The position numbers and the translations under genes are program-made. Shown here one piece after another: positions 26,353 to 33,892 of a stretch of 64,000 nt of DNA. The notes under the pieces are model-generated. The model was not told the origin of the DNA. It did no database searches and worked only from the letters and a program-made list of their open reading frames with translations. Within the stretch, counting starts at the first letter, position 1. Each line of letters opens with the position of its first letter. The stretch is from JBAZYV01 sp041658345 (lineage in GTDB: Bacteria; Patescibacteriota; Gracilibacteria; UBA1369; 2-02-FULL-48-14). The stretch covers positions 62,001 to 126,000 of the forward strand of contig JBBAAK010000001.1 of the NCBI GenBank assembly GCA_041658345.1, read 5' to 3'.

Positions 26353-26361
26353 ATTATAGCA
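26353..26361 (-). promoter_or_regulatory. Extended -10 promoter of the GNAT-like gene
   Basis: Leftward TGC-TATAAT followed by TAAGTT. The paralogue at 50412 has TGT-TATAAT followed by TAAGTT at the same distance, so the element is conserved. TATAAT lies at 26358-26353, 29 bases before the ATG. Confidence 0.65.
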
Positions 26362-26420
26362 TAAAATTTCGGCCTTGCCGAGGAGTGCCAAGCTAAATCG
26401 ATGGTTCCCAAGCGATTTTC

Positions 26421-26430
26421 GTGCTATAGT
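26421..26430 (+). promoter_or_regulatory. Extended -10 promoter of the 26457 gene
   Basis: GTGC-TATAGT (TATAGT at 26425-26430), an extended -10 in the divergent 132-bp gap, 26 bases before the ATG. Confidence 0.4.
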
Positions 26431-26456
26431 TACCGGATAAAATAAATAAAAATAAA

Positions 26457-26996
26457 ATGGGATTTGAATCACATGTACCACAAGAAGCGCCTACCAAAGA
26501 TGAAAGAAAGGAAGCTCTTAACAAATTGAAGCAAGAAATTGCACCATTAGACCCAGAAAGTTTTGGGACGGTTGAAAAGGCCCACGAAGAGGTAGGTAAA
26601 GTTGCCATTGATTTAATAAAGTACTTAGATGAGGCAGCCGGCAAATCAGACAAGTGGTATGAAAAACACCACAAAACAAGAGTTGCAAGACGTACCCTAT
26701 ACACGAGTGCAGAAAGCATAAGTGCAAAATATACTGTTACAATAAATGATCCTGAGCAGGCCGAACAATCGGTTGAAACTTGGGATTTAACATATGTGTA
26801 TACCAAAGACGGCGAATTAAATAGTCTAATGGCTAAATACTCTACAGAAAATCTTCCCATTGGCAATGAGTGGCTGTTTTGGCAAAAGAATGACCCTGTC
26901 ATTACCAACCCTCAGCCAGGATCTGATGGCTTTGATGCTCTTAATGGTGCCAGGAACGCAATTAAGGCCTGCAAAGAATCAATTGGAGAAAAATAA
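26457..26996 (+). CDS. Hypothetical protein
   Basis: A 179-residue soluble protein with no signal or membrane segment. The first 90 residues look helical and charged (TKDERKEALNKLKQEIAPLD, KWYEKHHKTRVARR), the rest mixed. I do not recognise a family. It is preceded by an extended -10 box and an A-rich leader with no Shine-Dalgarno sequence. A shorter frame on the opposite strand (26393-26908) is hydrophobic and is judged a shadow. Confidence 0.6.
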   Translation: MGFESHVPQEAPTKDERKEALNKLKQEIAPLDPESFGTVEKAHEEVGKVAIDLIKYLDEAAGKSDKWYEKHHKTRVARRTLYTSAESISAKYTVTINDPEQAEQSVETWDLTYVYTKDGELNSLMAKYSTENLPIGNEWLFWQKNDPVITNPQPGSDGFDALNGARNAIKACKESIGEK

Positions 26997-27020
26997 CTGG
27001 TGAAGATGGAACGATGGTCA

Positions 27021-27225
27021 TATAATTTTTTGACTTTTTACTTTTGCTAACCCAAAAAACGTTGTTTCCCTTATTGTTACAATGCAACAATAAGGGGGAT
27101 TAAGAGAAATGAGGCTTGAGGTCTGTGCACGCGCACAGATTTTACTTTGATTTTTGGCTTAAGAAAGCCGTTTGCCCCCTCAAAAAAACATAGCAGACAA
27201 AAAAGGACCCGAAGGCCCTTTTTAT
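27021..27225 (+). ncRNA. Candidate structured RNA with terminator
   Basis: There is no good reading frame here. A TATAAT box (27021-27026) is followed by an 11-bp perfect hairpin (CCCTTATTGTT 27068-27078 with AACAATAAGGG 27086-27096), a 7-bp hairpin (TCTGTGC 27122-27128 with GCACAGA 27133-27139) and GGCTT/AAGCC (27156-27169). GGGGG (27094-27098) can alternatively pair with CCCCC (27174-27178). A terminator-like hairpin ends the stretch at 27199-27223. I could not match it to 6S, SRP, tmRNA or RNase P RNA. It could also be untranslated 3' regions with stacked terminators. Confidence 0.35.
27199..27223. terminator. Bidirectional terminator
   Basis: AAAAAAGG, one mismatch, then CC-CGAA-GG and CCCTTTTT: a tetraloop hairpin flanked by A-run and T-run. 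It can stop transcription from both sides of the convergent genes 26457 (+) and 27264-27743 (-). Confidence 0.75.
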
Positions 27226-27263
27226 TGTAGAACTTTGTAATCAATGAAGCGTTTCTTCCCTTC

Positions 27264-27743
27264 CTACTTCTTTGCCAACTTCACGGATTTTTTCTTTGGA
27301 GATTTTTTTGCCTTTTTTACAGAGGATTTCTTGGCTTTGGCTTTTTTAGCAGGTTTTTTAACTCCTTTCTCCTTTAAATGCTCTTCAAGTGCGTCTTTTT
27401 GTTCTTTAACAAAAACTGCAATTTTGTCCTTAAAGGTGTTGGCCTTTTTGGTTGCATCGCGGAGTAAATCATCCAATTCTTCACGTTTTAAATCGGCAAC
27501 GTCTGCGGCTCTATCTTTTGCCTTTTCCAATGCCTCTTTAACTGATGGCCTCTTGCTTAAATCAACTGCCATTTTTTTGATTTCTTCACCCATAAGTTCC
27601 AAGTCCTTAAAAAGACCTTTTGTGTCCCCTTTTGCAAGTTTTTTGCGAAGATTCCTACCTTCTTCCGGGGCAAGAAGAAGCCCCGTTATGGCTCCGGTCA
27701 AAAGACCAAGACCTAATGCGATTTTACCAGCTTTTTTTCCCAT
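27264..27743 (-). CDS. YtxH-like protein with lysine-rich tail
   Basis: A 159-residue protein. The N-terminus KKAGKIALGLGLLTGAITG followed by LLLAPEEGRNLRKKL is the YtxH pattern: a glycine-rich helix, then the conserved APxxGxxxRxxL. A long amphipathic, probably coiled-coil part follows (residues 40-125). The tail (about 127-159) is rich in Lys/Ala/Ser (KKPAKKAKAKKS), as in histone H1-like proteins. YtxH proteins are small membrane-associated general-stress proteins of unclear function. The basic tail might bind nucleic acid. Confidence 0.7.
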   Translation of the reverse strand: MGKKAGKIALGLGLLTGAITGLLLAPEEGRNLRKKLAKGDTKGLFKDLELMGEEIKKMAVDLSKRPSVKEALEKAKDRAADVADLKREELDDLLRDATKKANTFKDKIAVFVKEQKDALEEHLKEKGVKKPAKKAKAKKSSVKKAKKSPKKKSVKLAKK

Positions 27744-27782
27744 GGCGTGGGTTGGTTAAGATGTAATAAAGGTACTCTAACC

Positions 27783-28361
27783 TTATGACAAGGTCAATAT
27801 TTTCCATAATTCATAAACGCGTCGCACAGATAAGCCCATAACGTTAAAAAAATCACCTCTAATTCCACTTATAAATTTTGATCCAAGCCCTTGAATTGCA
27901 TAGGCCCCGGCCTTGTCCATTGGCTCGTCTGTCGCGATGTACTCTAAAATTTCCTTGTCGGTCATTTCTACAAAATCTACTTCCGTGCTATCTTGTGACG
28001 AGAGTTCTTTACCTGTTACGGCGTCTATAAAACAAATCCCGGTCCAAACAATGTGAGTTTTGCCTTGTAAAAGTTTTAGCATTCTAAACGCATCATTTTG
28101 ATCTGTTGGCTTGCCTAGAATCTGCCCATTTTGTGAAACCACCGTATCTACGCCCAAAATTAGTCCATTTTGATGCCTTTTTGCCACTTCTTTGGCCTTC
28201 CCTTCGGCATTTTTAGCCACAAGTTCCTTTGGATCCAAAAAATCATCACCTGTATGTTCATTAAATTCCGTTGAGACATCTACCTCAAAATCAAGCCCTA
28301 TAAGGTTAAGAAGCTCTTTACGCCGTGGACTGCCGGATGCCAAAATAATCTTTTTATTCAT
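27783..28361 (-). CDS. maf: Maf-family nucleoside triphosphate pyrophosphatase
   Basis: A 192-residue protein that opens with ILASGSPRRKELL (residues 5-17), the Maf phosphate-binding motif, then GLILGVDTVV (with the catalytic Asp) and GKPTDQNDAFRMLKLLQGKTH. It matches the Maf fold in length. Family members hydrolyse dTTP/UTP or modified nucleotides and act as house-cleaning enzymes. Divergent from rpsT across a 68-base gap. Confidence 0.93.
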   Translation of the reverse strand: MNKKIILASGSPRRKELLNLIGLDFEVDVSTEFNEHTGDDFLDPKELVAKNAEGKAKEVAKRHQNGLILGVDTVVSQNGQILGKPTDQNDAFRMLKLLQGKTHIVWTGICFIDAVTGKELSSQDSTEVDFVEMTDKEILEYIATDEPMDKAGAYAIQGLGSKFISGIRGDFFNVMGLSVRRVYELWKILTLS

Positions 28362-28367
28362 TTTCCT

Positions 28368-28396
28368 TTGACAAAATCAGGTTAGACTTTTATATT
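28368..28396 (+). promoter_or_regulatory. Promoter of rpsT
   Basis: TTGACA (28368-28373), 17 bp spacer, TATATT (28391-28396). A Shine-Dalgarno-like AAGGA (28420-28424) stands before the ATG at 28430. Confidence 0.7.
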
Positions 28397-28429
28397 TTAC
28401 GGGCAATTTTTTAAATCACAAGGAAAAGC

Positions 28430-28744
28430 ATGCCTATAATCAAATCTGCCAAGAAACGCGCTCGTCAGTCATTAGTAAAGCAAGCTCGCAACTATAATGT
28501 TCGTACAGCACTTCGCAAATCAATGCGTGTGGTTATGGATGCTTGCCAAGAAGGCAATAAAGTTGAAGCTGAAAAATTACTTCCAAAGGCTTACAAATGT
28601 ATAGATACAGCCACTAAGAAAGGTGTGCTCAAAAAGAATACAGCTGCTCGCAGGAAGTCTCTTTTAGCTAGGAACATTGCTAATGCAGATAAAAAGACTG
28701 TAGAAAAGAAAATAGAGAAAAAAGTGGCGAAGAAGAAGGCGTAA
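28430..28744 (+). CDS. rpsT: 30S ribosomal protein S20
   Basis: A 104-residue, strongly basic helical protein starting MPIIKSAKKRARQSL, with YNVRTALRKSMR and GVLKKNTAARRKSLLARNI, the S20 pattern. The C-terminal KKIEKKVAKKKA is a basic extension. It binds the 5' domain of 16S rRNA. It is one of the few genes here with both a good promoter and a Shine-Dalgarno site. The stop abuts the convergent peptidase gene. Confidence 0.95.
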   Translation: MPIIKSAKKRARQSLVKQARNYNVRTALRKSMRVVMDACQEGNKVEAEKLLPKAYKCIDTATKKGVLKKNTAARRKSLLARNIANADKKTVEKKIEKKVAKKKA

Positions 28745-29464
28745 TTAGCGTCCAACTACTATCATCACTTTGTCTCCGTTTAAATCTTGTATGGAATTAA
28801 GCAAGGCCGTTTGGTTGTATGCGTAAGCCTCACCATAAAGCGTGCCCGGATCGTTTGTAATAAATGTAGTTTCGTCGTAATCGTAAATCAAAACCATGTG
28901 GTGCTCCGGGGCCGGTTTGCCATAATGTGGATTTAGCAAAAGTCCGCCGTTTACAGGCACAATCATTACCATATCTTGATCGAGTAGCATTTTGATGTCT
29001 TCCGCGCCAAGGTCGTAAGAAAGCGTGGCCTTCGTGTGGCCCAAATATTCTTTTAAGATTTGAAGTGTTTGAGATGCATCCGTAAGTTTGGATGAGCCAA
29101 ATTGTTCGTTTTCCCATAGGCCTATGCCATACAAATCGTCGGATGCGATCTTTTGAGTTGAAACGCCTTCGTTATTTGCCCATTTATAAGCCATGTAAAC
29201 ACAGGCTTCCTCCGCGTACTCTGTCCAGGGGCTTTTCCAGATTCCAAGCGGTGCTTGAGTTATAAAAGGCACAGATTTTACCGGTACGACGACGGGTGGG
29301 GCTGTAACTTCTATTGTTTCCGTGATATCGCTGGTTACAGGTTCGATTGTGCTGGTATTTGGACTTTTTGCGTAAAAATGATCGGCAACCAAAATCCCAT
29401 CCACAATTGCTACCAAAACAATGAGAATGAATGCCAAACTGTTATGAGTAGGATTTTTGAACAT
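28745..29464 (-). CDS. Membrane-anchored C39-like cysteine peptidase
   Basis: A 239-residue protein from ATG 29464; a longer frame would start inside tRNA-Ala. A single N-terminal membrane helix (AFILIVLVAIVDGILVADHF) is followed by a linker and a Peptidase_C39_2-like domain. Motifs are VPFITQAPLGIW, the nucleophile stretch EEACVYMAYKW (Cys88) and the histidine stretch PEHHMVLIYDYD (His188/189), then FITNDPGTLYG (Asp205). This is a papain-like Cys-His-Asp arrangement. It probably cleaves peptides outside the membrane. It starts 9 bases after the tRNA 3' end. Confidence 0.82.
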   Translation of the reverse strand: MFKNPTHNSLAFILIVLVAIVDGILVADHFYAKSPNTSTIEPVTSDITETIEVTAPPVVVPVKSVPFITQAPLGIWKSPWTEYAEEACVYMAYKWANNEGVSTQKIASDDLYGIGLWENEQFGSSKLTDASQTLQILKEYLGHTKATLSYDLGAEDIKMLLDQDMVMIVPVNGGLLLNPHYGKPAPEHHMVLIYDYDETTFITNDPGTLYGEAYAYNQTALLNSIQDLNGDKVMIVVGR

Positions 29465-29472
29465 TTTTTGAT

Positions 29473-29549
29473 TGGTGGACCTGATCGGGCTTGAACCGAC
29501 GACCTCTTCCATGCCATGGAAGCGCTCTAGCCAACTGAGCTACAGGCCC
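29473..29549 (-). tRNA. tRNA-Ala (GGC)
   Basis: A 77-base cloverleaf with encoded CCA. Acceptor GGGCCTG pairs with CAGGTCC, discriminator A. D arm AGCTCAGTTGGCTAGAGC, anticodon arm CTTCC-ATGGCAT-GGAAG with anticodon GGC, T arm GTCGG-TTCAAGC-CCGAT. Confidence 0.95.
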
Positions 29550-29579
29550 TTAAAAGATATATTTTTTACAGGTTTGAGT

Positions 29580-29963
29580 TTAGCGCGAATCCGCAGAAAT
29601 TACCAATTTTAGTTTACAATTTGAGACTTCAAGGGCTAAATCAGGATTTTCCGCCTGCATGTTGCGGACAAGCTCTTCCCAAAAGGCTGTGTTTAATTTG
29701 CCTTTAAGTTCCGGCTGTCCCATTATTCTTCTAACTGCGTTTTTTATCCTCATCCACGTGCTTAGAATCTCATCTATTTGAGATTGTTCATGAAGTAGTA
29801 CCCGCATAAAGGCTTCTCTCTGTTTTGGAGTCATCCTCGTCATCTCATTTACGACGGCTTGTGCTCTATTTCCCGGAGCTTCTTTTCCTCGTATACTCCT
29901 CAGCACGCCCAACATAAGGGTACGTTCCTCCTCCTCGGTAAGTAGTTTAGGTGTACCTTCCAT
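29580..29963 (-). CDS. Hypothetical small helical protein
   Basis: A 127-residue, largely helical, charged protein (LTEEEERTLMLGVLRSIRG, MTPKQREAFMRVLLHEQSQ). No membrane segment, Cys cluster or known motif. It follows the LOG-family gene after 2 bases and belongs to the same leftward operon (31302 to 29580). Function unknown. Confidence 0.65.
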   Translation of the reverse strand: MEGTPKLLTEEEERTLMLGVLRSIRGKEAPGNRAQAVVNEMTRMTPKQREAFMRVLLHEQSQIDEILSTWMRIKNAVRRIMGQPELKGKLNTAFWEELVRNMQAENPDLALEVSNCKLKLVISADSR

Positions 29964-29965
29964 AA

Positions 29966-31048
29966 TTAACTATTAAATTGGACCAGTTCATCAAGATTTT
30001 TATCTGTTTTCACTCTTCCTTCCCGCCAAACCATATCGAGTACTGGCATCAAGGCTCCTACCACCTCATGGGATGCTCTAACTTGCGGAATGCCATTCTC
30101 TTGTAAAAACTTGCCTTCCCTATCAATCATAATCAGTTGAACCAAAAGATTCATAAACCAGCGAACGTGTCCTAGAAATCTCACCGGATCATCTTGAGGG
30201 GCGGTGAGATCAATTTTCTGGATGTGAGCCGTGTCCAACTTGAACGGATAGAAAGCAATAGATGGCAGGTGCAAATCGCTATGCCAATGCCCCGTCTTGC
30301 TGGCTTCTAGTTTCATAATTGCTTCAAGACCTTCTGTGGAATCGCCCTGGTGCAATGTAAAATGCTGATGCACTTTTGTACCTACTGTTTTTTCTAAAAA
30401 CCTCATTACCGTATGCATGTAGGTTCCTTCACCTTTTTCGGGTTCGGACAAAACAAAAGGATAGTGCAACCCTTTATTTTTTGGATGAAGCAAAATCGCA
30501 AAACCCGATACTATTTCTTCCAAACTTCCTATACCTCCTTTAAAAGTCACTCCGCCTTGATCAAAACGCCAAAAAAAGCCCAATCGTCTTGCCATATTAA
30601 ATAATGTGACCAACTCATCATTGTGTACGCCGGGAGCTTCTTTATGTACCAAACCTTCCAGAGTTACTCCAACGTTCCTGGCATTCCCATTTATGGCCCT
30701 TGTTGGACCTACGTGCGCTGCTTCCATAATCCCCGGGCCCGAACCTGTTGCAGATTGCATTTTTCCATAAGCTGAGGCAATTCTTCCTGAAGTACGGACC
30801 CCGTGTTCATAATCCTCCATGCCTATTTGCCCACCTCCAAAAAAGAATATAGAAGGACAGCCTTCTGCGATCACTCCTGCATTTTCTGCCAAAGTTTGCA
30901 AAAACTTATCTGGAGGGGATGGTAAATTAGCCCTGTGGTGTCTTTCATCTCTGGAATATGATTCTGCAAAACGTGTACCCCTCAATGGGGCTGGGACTTC
31001 CTGCCCAAGTTGTTCGTCAATATTTATGAGTTCTAATGCTTCGTTCAT
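29966..31048 (-). CDS. LOG-family (lysine decarboxylase-like) nucleotide-binding protein
   Basis: A 360-residue protein. The Rossmann core has IFFFGGGQIG, QSATGSGPGIMEAAHVGPTR (equivalent to the family TGGGPGIMEAA) and TFKGGIGSLEEIV (equivalent to PGGxGTxxE). Members such as LOG and PpnN cleave nucleoside monophosphates to base and ribose 5-phosphate. Arg and Glu of the motif are retained, but the PGG is KGG here, so activity is uncertain. The protein is longer than simple LOGs (about 190 residues). Overlaps the preceding gene by 4 bases. Confidence 0.75.
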   Translation of the reverse strand: MNEALELINIDEQLGQEVPAPLRGTRFAESYSRDERHHRANLPSPPDKFLQTLAENAGVIAEGCPSIFFFGGGQIGMEDYEHGVRTSGRIASAYGKMQSATGSGPGIMEAAHVGPTRAINGNARNVGVTLEGLVHKEAPGVHNDELVTLFNMARRLGFFWRFDQGGVTFKGGIGSLEEIVSGFAILLHPKNKGLHYPFVLSEPEKGEGTYMHTVMRFLEKTVGTKVHQHFTLHQGDSTEGLEAIMKLEASKTGHWHSDLHLPSIAFYPFKLDTAHIQKIDLTAPQDDPVRFLGHVRWFMNLLVQLIMIDREGKFLQENGIPQVRASHEVVGALMPVLDMVWREGRVKTDKNLDELVQFNS

Positions 31049-31302
31049 TTTTTTAGATACACAATCCCTACCGTAATCCCATAAACAATGCTCAATATCA
31101 AAAGACCAAATATTAAGATGCCTATTTGATCAAGGATTTCTACCCTTAGATTTTCCCAGTTGGCATTTCCAGCCTCGCTCAAGCCGGAAATCATAATGCT
31201 AAAATTGCTTTTTACGAACAAAACTGCCATCCATAAACCGATTAATATGCCTGAGAATAGATAGAGTGCTTTTTGTGATTTGTTGATTTTACCCTTATTC
31301 AT
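31045..31302 (-). CDS. Small two-span membrane protein
   Basis: An 85-residue protein with two hydrophobic helices (about residues 12-35 and 56-80) and a short polar loop between them. No motif recognised. The ATGA overlap with the LOG-family gene indicates coupled translation. Confidence 0.65.
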   Translation of the reverse strand: MNKGKINKSQKALYLFSGILIGLWMAVLFVKSNFSIMISGLSEAGNANWENLRVEILDQIGILIFGLLILSIVYGITVGIVYLKK

Positions 31303-31401
31303 GGCTATATTTTACTGGTTATATGGTTAGAGAACAAGTAGGTCGCGTGAATTTGGAATATGCATTTTTTGCATATTGCTTTTGTGAACTGTGGCGGTTT
31401 T

Positions 31402-32013
31402 TTATGCTACTGCTCGCTCAAACGCGCGGTTATTGTTTGAGGCTCGTTCTCTGGTGAAGTGTTGAGTACTTGAACATCCATGAGCGTCGCGGTCCCAAGC
31501 ACTTCCCCAACCATTAGTTCTCACATCAGCTTGAGTGCGTTCTCTTCCGTCTAGCCCTGTAACAACCCAAGGAATTTCACGCCCTTGTCCATCAAAAAAT
31601 GTAAGTCGTCCACTGCCATCTGCGTTGGTCTTAATTACTAGAGAAACTCCGTAATTACTGATTTGGTTTTCCAACTGTCCTGTGTATCTAATATCGGCTG
31701 AACTCGGTCCATTAGCATCAGCTCCAAGATATGGTCCATGTGTATGTGCCATAGACCAATTAGGCGTATGAGAATTAAGTCTAAGTTCTTCTTCAATATT
31801 GGCTTTTGTTTGGTCCCCTACTTCGAATCTTGCTGTTTCTGGATTGTCCCCCAAACCCAAACCTATACATTCTTTAACATCAAAAACCGTACCATTCATT
31901 ATTCCACCTAAAAGCAAAGCTCCTGTTTCCGCTCTTGGGTTACGCATCTGAGCATCGCCAAGGCGTAGCAAATCTTTAACTGTAATATGGACTTGGTCTG
32001 GTCTTTGTTTCAT
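31402..32013 (-). CDS. JAMM/MPN-like putative metalloprotease
   Basis: A 203-residue protein. ETGALLLGG (Glu29) and SMAHTHGPYLG with His90 and His92, followed by SSADI (Ser104, Asp107), reproduce the JAMM order E ... HxH ... SxxD of MPN-fold zinc isopeptidases such as the JAB and RadC families. The spacing between HxH and SxxD is slightly long, and the Pro after HxH is replaced by Gly. A C-terminal region (about 150-203) is unique. Last gene of array A, downstream of an array A repeat. Substrate unknown. Confidence 0.6.
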   Translation of the reverse strand: MKQRPDQVHITVKDLLRLGDAQMRNPRAETGALLLGGIMNGTVFDVKECIGLGLGDNPETARFEVGDQTKANIEEELRLNSHTPNWSMAHTHGPYLGADANGPSSADIRYTGQLENQISNYGVSLVIKTNADGSGRLTFFDGQGREIPWVVTGLDGRERTQADVRTNGWGSAWDRDAHGCSSTQHFTRERASNNNRAFERAVA

Positions 32014-32064
32014 GTCGCCATTTTAACACTTATTTTGGCTTTGACAAGCCGTCCGCTCTGTATT

Positions 32065-32090
32065 TTCTAGCAAACTTTTCCTAGTTTTTG
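32065..32090 (-). repeat. Array A repeat, copy 2
   Basis: Leftward AACTAGGAAAAGTTTGCTAG. It shares AACTAG...AAAGTTTGCTA with the copies at 32752 and 35113 and includes the stop codon of the toxin-like gene. Confidence 0.55.
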
Positions 32091-32470
32091 TACTTTTTTA
32101 GAGGAAACTCTTCGTATTCTTCAGCCTCTATATCATCAAGAATTCGATACATATTTTTAGTTAATTGGTCAGCAACTTTCTCATTGTTCATAGCCATGTT
32201 CATGCCAAAAATTTTATCTTTCTTTAGGCGAATGAGTACCGGTACTACTTTTTGACTTTCCATAACCAGGAAAACGATCATTCTAGCCCCATTCCTCTTT
32301 CCTACTCGTACTTTGAAGAAACGAAAACCTCGTGCATTTGAGGGTGCTTTGACTTCAGCAGCTAAACCTTTCAACGCTTTTTTGGCTCCATCTAAAATAT
32401 CTTCCAAACCAATAAAGCGACTCAAAGGAGCCAGCTCGTGCTTTGCAATGTACTTTGTAAGAAGAAGCAT
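32081..32470 (-). CDS. Toxin-like partner of an RHH antitoxin (array A copy)
   Basis: A 129-residue protein homologous to the one at 54258-54632 in array B. Shared features in order: a start LLLTK/LIITK, a KALxGL segment, NGAxRxVFL, VLIRLKKDKIFGMNM versus VLLRQKKDKLVGSNM, and a C-terminal YEE. The central strand followed by a basic RxKKDK loop resembles RelE/ParE-type folds, but the match is not firm. It overlaps the upstream antitoxin-like gene by one base (TAATG), the usual order of a type II toxin-antitoxin pair. Confidence 0.6.
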   Translation of the reverse strand: MLLLTKYIAKHELAPLSRFIGLEDILDGAKKALKGLAAEVKAPSNARGFRFFKVRVGKRNGARMIVFLVMESQKVVPVLIRLKKDKIFGMNMAMNNEKVADQLTKNMYRILDDIEAEEYEEFPLKKYKN

Positions 32471-32709
32471 TAACGGAGTAGTTTAGCTAATTTGGTCGCC
32501 GCCACATTGAGTTTCTCGTCTTCAAAGAAAAGTTCTTCTACTTCAGGTTCTTGCTCGGAAGTATTAATACTCAGAGTGATTTTTCCATCCACAAAGCCTC
32601 TCATAGCGTAGGTTAGCAATGCTTTAAGGGTAATGCCTTGGCTTTTAGCCTTTTCTAAGGCTAGGTTTTTCAACTCCTCATCTGCAGTGAATGAAACTTG
32701 GCTAGTCAT
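32470..32709 (-). CDS. RHH-type antitoxin-like protein (array A copy)
   Basis: A 79-residue protein starting with a short strand (SQVSFTADEELKNLALEKA) and two helices (GITLKALLTYAMRGFVDG), the ribbon-helix-helix pattern. An acidic C-terminus could bind the toxin. Its promoter has a 10-bp palindrome in the spacer, as expected for autoregulation. Homologous in layout to the 54034-54261 gene. Confidence 0.6.
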   Translation of the reverse strand: MTSQVSFTADEELKNLALEKAKSQGITLKALLTYAMRGFVDGKITLSINTSEQEPEVEELFFEDEKLNVAATKLAKLLR

Positions 32710-32731
32710 AAACTATTTATTAAGTAGTTCA

Positions 32732-32760
32732 AGTATATATTAAAACTAGTTTGGTAGCAA
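32732..32760 (-). promoter_or_regulatory. Promoter with embedded operator for the array A toxin-antitoxin pair
   Basis: Leftward TTGCTA (32760-32755), 17 bp spacer, TATACT (32737-32732). The spacer contains the perfect palindrome AAACTAGTTT (32743-32752). The -35 lies inside the array A repeat. Confidence 0.55.
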
Positions 32761-32776
32761 ACTTTCTCTAGTTTTT
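32752..32776 (-). repeat. Array A repeat, copy 1
   Basis: Leftward AAAAACTAGAG followed by AAAGTTTGCTACCA. Placed between the RhuM-Fic gene and the toxin-antitoxin pair. Confidence 0.6.
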
Positions 32777-32806
32777 GATGGTTTTTGGTGTTTTTGCGCC
32801 TGAAGA

Positions 32807-33787
32807 TCACTTCCTAAGCAATAATAAGACCAAGCCAATCATTCTATCCTTTTCTTTCGCCGGGCTTTCTGCAATAAGTAGTGTTAAAGTCGTTAAAGTT
32901 TCAGGAGTTATGTGCAATGGATTTAGAAGCCCTGATTTTTGCAAATACCAAATAAAGGCAAAAGCTCCCGAACGTTTATTCCCATCTGTGAAAGGATGGT
33001 CTTTCACCATAAAATATAAGAGATGAGCTGCTTTTTCTTCTACTGTTGAATAAAGATCTTCCCCACCGAAAGACTGAAAAATATTACCTACTATTCCATG
33101 TACGCCATGATGAGAGCGTTCGTTAGCGAATAGTTCCGTTGCTTCTTTTTTGGAAAGAAGTTCTTTGCGCAAAGTTGATATTGCTCCTGTAAGTTCTTCC
33201 GCCGTAAATAAAACTTCGTCTTTTGAAAGACCTTTCTCTGGGAATTTTGCCGAATCGTAAGCCTCAAGGGATAGCCATGTTTTGGCAAAAGTGGCAATGA
33301 GATCCATTAATTCCTTTGTATCTACGGAGTTATTTGATGGAAGCAATAATTTTACATCATCAACTGCTTTCAAAAACTGGTTTAGATTTTGAGAAATGCG
33401 TTTTTTGTTGATTGTATAACCTTGAGTGATGTGTTCACGAAGAGTTCTTGTGGCCCATTTCCTAAACAATGTAGCTTTTATTGAGTTCACTCTATATCCG
33501 ACTGATAATACTACATCCAAATTATAAACTTCGATTGTACGTTTAATTGTTCTACTGCCTTCCATTTGAACTGTTGCATTTTTTGCAACAGTTGACCCTT
33601 CATCCAATTCTCCAGATTCAAATATGTTTTTTATATGACGTGAAATACCAGATTTATTAGTGTCGAAAAGATCAGCAATTTGCTGTAAACTTCCCCAAAT
33701 CGTCTCACCCTTCAGATCTTCCTTGAATTCTATGGCTCCTGTTTTGGATTGGTAGACTACGATCGAATTTTGTGGTGTTTTTTTCAT
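32807..33787 (-). CDS. RhuM-family protein with C-terminal Fic/Doc domain
   Basis: A 326-residue protein. The first ~150 residues match RhuM proteins: IWGSLQQIADLFDTNKSGIS, a DNA-binding-like helix pair, then VLSVGYRVNSIKATLFRKWA. The C-terminal part has the Fic/Doc motif HPFTDGNKRSG (residues 264-274), the active loop that transfers AMP or phosphate to target proteins. An inhibitory (S/T)xxxE(G/N) helix was not identified with confidence. It may act as a stand-alone toxin-like or effector protein. Located in array A. Confidence 0.82.
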   Translation of the reverse strand: MKKTPQNSIVVYQSKTGAIEFKEDLKGETIWGSLQQIADLFDTNKSGISRHIKNIFESGELDEGSTVAKNATVQMEGSRTIKRTIEVYNLDVVLSVGYRVNSIKATLFRKWATRTLREHITQGYTINKKRISQNLNQFLKAVDDVKLLLPSNNSVDTKELMDLIATFAKTWLSLEAYDSAKFPEKGLSKDEVLFTAEELTGAISTLRKELLSKKEATELFANERSHHGVHGIVGNIFQSFGGEDLYSTVEEKAAHLLYFMVKDHPFTDGNKRSGAFAFIWYLQKSGLLNPLHITPETLTTLTLLIAESPAKEKDRMIGLVLLLLRK

Positions 33788-33892
33788 GCATGAATGATGG
33801 CATCTGCCAATCGGCTTTGCAAGAAAATACTGTTGTCAGTATGTGATGACACATGAATTTGTTATGCGTATGAAAATTGCTCAATAGACTAA

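Noticed and set aside
26393..26908. Hydrophobic 171-residue frame on the minus strand
   Set aside because: It lies antisense to 26457-26996, which has a promoter and a normal soluble protein composition; the hydrophobic frame looks like a codon-complement shadow.
27021..27225. 6S, SRP, tmRNA or RNase P RNA
   Set aside because: None of the conserved sequence signatures of these RNAs could be found in the stretch; only an unclassified structured RNA can be proposed.
29465..29512. N-terminal extension of the C39-like peptidase
   Set aside because: The 16 extra residues would be translated from tRNA-Ala; the ATG at 29464 gives a normal signal-anchor start.
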